Below, one piece after another: positions 4,366 through 5,062 of a DNA stretch of 5,062 nucleotides (position 1 is the first letter of the stretch; the number at the start of each line of letters is the position of its first letter). Both the position numbers and the translations under genes were made by a program. Source of the DNA: Actinomycetota bacterium (GTDB lineage Bacteria; Actinomycetota; Acidimicrobiia; Acidimicrobiales; Iamiaceae); assembly GCA_017882935.1 (NCBI GenBank), contig JADGOP010000221.1:1-5062 (forward strand). Direction: 5' to 3'. The notes under the pieces were generated by a model, which saw only the letters and a list, made by a program, of their open reading frames with translations, searched no databases and was not told the DNA's origin.

Positions 4366-5062
4366 GGCGCCGAGGCCTGCAGGCTCGACACCTGCGGCAC
4401 GGCAGCATCGCGCTCGAGCCGGCCGGCAGGGAGCGCAACGCCCGCGAGCTCGCGGTCGAGGAAGTCGACGGTGACGCGCCGTACCACGTCGGCCCACGGC
4501 TCCTGTCCGGCGAACGGGGGCAGGTGGGCCGCGCCGTGCAGCTCGACCCACCACTTCGCGCAGCACCGCGCGTCGTACAGCTCCTGACTGTGCGACAGCG
4601 GCACGAACTCGTCGGTGTCGCTCACGACCATGAGGAGCGGGGGTCCTGCGGCCTGCGGTTCGTAGGGTCCCATCCCCGTCGGAAGCTCGCCCGAGAGGTC
4701 GACGACCGCGCGGACCCGGGGGTCGGCGAAGCGGGTGCTGTACCCCGACGTGAACGCCACGTCGGAGCCGTCGGAGTGCCCGGCCACGCCCACGCGGGCG
4801 GGGTCGAGGCGTCCGGCGAGCGCGCCGGTGGGAGCCGCGGAGAGGTGGAGCAGGGAGGTGATCAGGAACGTCACGTCGGCCGGTTCGTTGACCATGTCGG
4901 CCTCGTCCTGGGGGAGGGTGCCGGCTCCCGCGGTGAGCGGCAGGGTCGGTGCCGCCACCGCGAACCCGGCGGACGCCCACGATCGCAGCAGCTGGTCGTA
5001 GGTGGCCGGGTCGACGCCGTAGCCGTGCAGGAACACCAGCCACGGCAGGTCGTGGCCCGCTG
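4362..5062 (-). CDS. Alpha/beta hydrolase, chlorophyllase/cutinase-like, N-terminus beyond window edge
   Basis: The coding frame enters from the right edge and ends at the TGA at 4364-4362; 233 complete codons are visible. The first visible residues, GHDLPWLVFLHGYG, hold the HGYG oxyanion motif, so the true start and any signal peptide are outside. An internal GTG at 5036 would cut into this core strand and is not the start. The nucleophile elbow is GHSDG, with Ser encoded at 4773-4775. The probable acid is the second Asp of SDTDEFVP. The probable catalytic His is in HGAAHLPPF, about 53 residues before the C-terminus. The WASAGFAVAAPTLPLT strand and overall layout resemble chlorophyllase, cutinase and PET-hydrolase-like enzymes, so an esterase or lipase is the best guess; the substrate is unknown. 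It is not closely related to the other hydrolase in the window. It is convergent with the DUF695-RraB gene and shares a stem-loop with it. Confidence 0.9.
   Translation of the reverse strand, partial: AGHDLPWLVFLHGYGVDPATYDQLLRSWASAGFAVAAPTLPLTAGAGTLPQDEADMVNEPADVTFLITSLLHLSAAPTGALAGRLDPARVGVAGHSDGSDVAFTSGYSTRFADPRVRAVVDLSGELPTGMGPYEPQAAGPPLLMVVSDTDEFVPLSHSQELYDARCCAKWWVELHGAAHLPPFAGQEPWADVVRRVTVDFLDRELAGVALPAGRLERDAAVPQVSSLQASAP

Noticed and set aside
4219..5043. Minus-strand 274-residue frame overlapping the chlorophyllase-like hydrolase
   Set aside because: It is Arg/Pro-rich without motifs. The alternative frame has a complete Ser-Asp-His hydrolase core.
1..5062. A hidden multi-gene defence, mobile or biosynthetic system
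   Set aside because: The genes alternate in strand, encode familiar housekeeping or hydrolase families, and show no transposase, integrase, CRISPR, toxin-antitoxin pair or composition break.

Overview
This window is chromosomal DNA from a very GC-rich bacterium, most likely an actinomycete-type organism (Actinomycetota). The signs are almost exclusive use of G or C at third codon positions, GTG starts, a secreted TAP-like lipoprotein peptidase of the type common in that phylum, and start codons that look leaderless. I cannot place it more finely. The genes look like ordinary chromosomal genes. I see no mobile element, CRISPR array, tRNA or rRNA, and no multi-gene defence or biosynthetic system.

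Layout from left to right. (1) Bases 1-121, minus strand: the N-terminus of a zinc-ribbon protein, probably an M48-type metallopeptidase, running off the left edge. (2) Bases 122-304: a divergent control region. It holds candidate promoters in both directions, inverted repeats and a 21-codon ORF (243-308) with its own Shine-Dalgarno site. The stop of this ORF overlaps the start of the next gene as GTGA. (3) Bases 305-1891, plus strand: prfC, peptide chain release factor 3, full length. (4) Bases 1919-3436, minus strand: a secreted alpha/beta-hydrolase lipoprotein with a TAP-like C-terminus, convergent with prfC. (5) Bases 3437-3536: a second divergent control region with a repeated CGGTAC element. 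(6) Bases 3537-4337, plus strand: a two-domain cytoplasmic protein that reads as DUF695 followed by an RraB-like domain (regulator of RNase E activity). (7) Bases 4362-5062, minus strand: an alpha/beta hydrolase of the chlorophyllase/cutinase-like type. It is convergent with the previous gene, and its N-terminus lies beyond the right edge.

The five main genes alternate in strand (minus, plus, minus, plus, minus), so each is probably its own transcription unit and no shared pathway is implied. Two of them act on translation or RNA turnover (RF3; DUF695-RraB) and two are alpha/beta hydrolases. The plus-strand genes have clear Shine-Dalgarno sites. The two minus-strand genes whose starts are visible have none; each instead has a TANNNT hexamer 7-8 nt before the start codon, as expected for leaderless mRNAs. 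At both convergent junctions the two TGA stops sit in opposite arms of one inverted repeat.

The observation most worth following up is the tiny ORF translationally coupled to prfC, with a hairpin inside it. It could let termination efficiency at a UGA codon feed back on RF3 synthesis. That is inference. The architecture is visible; the function is not.
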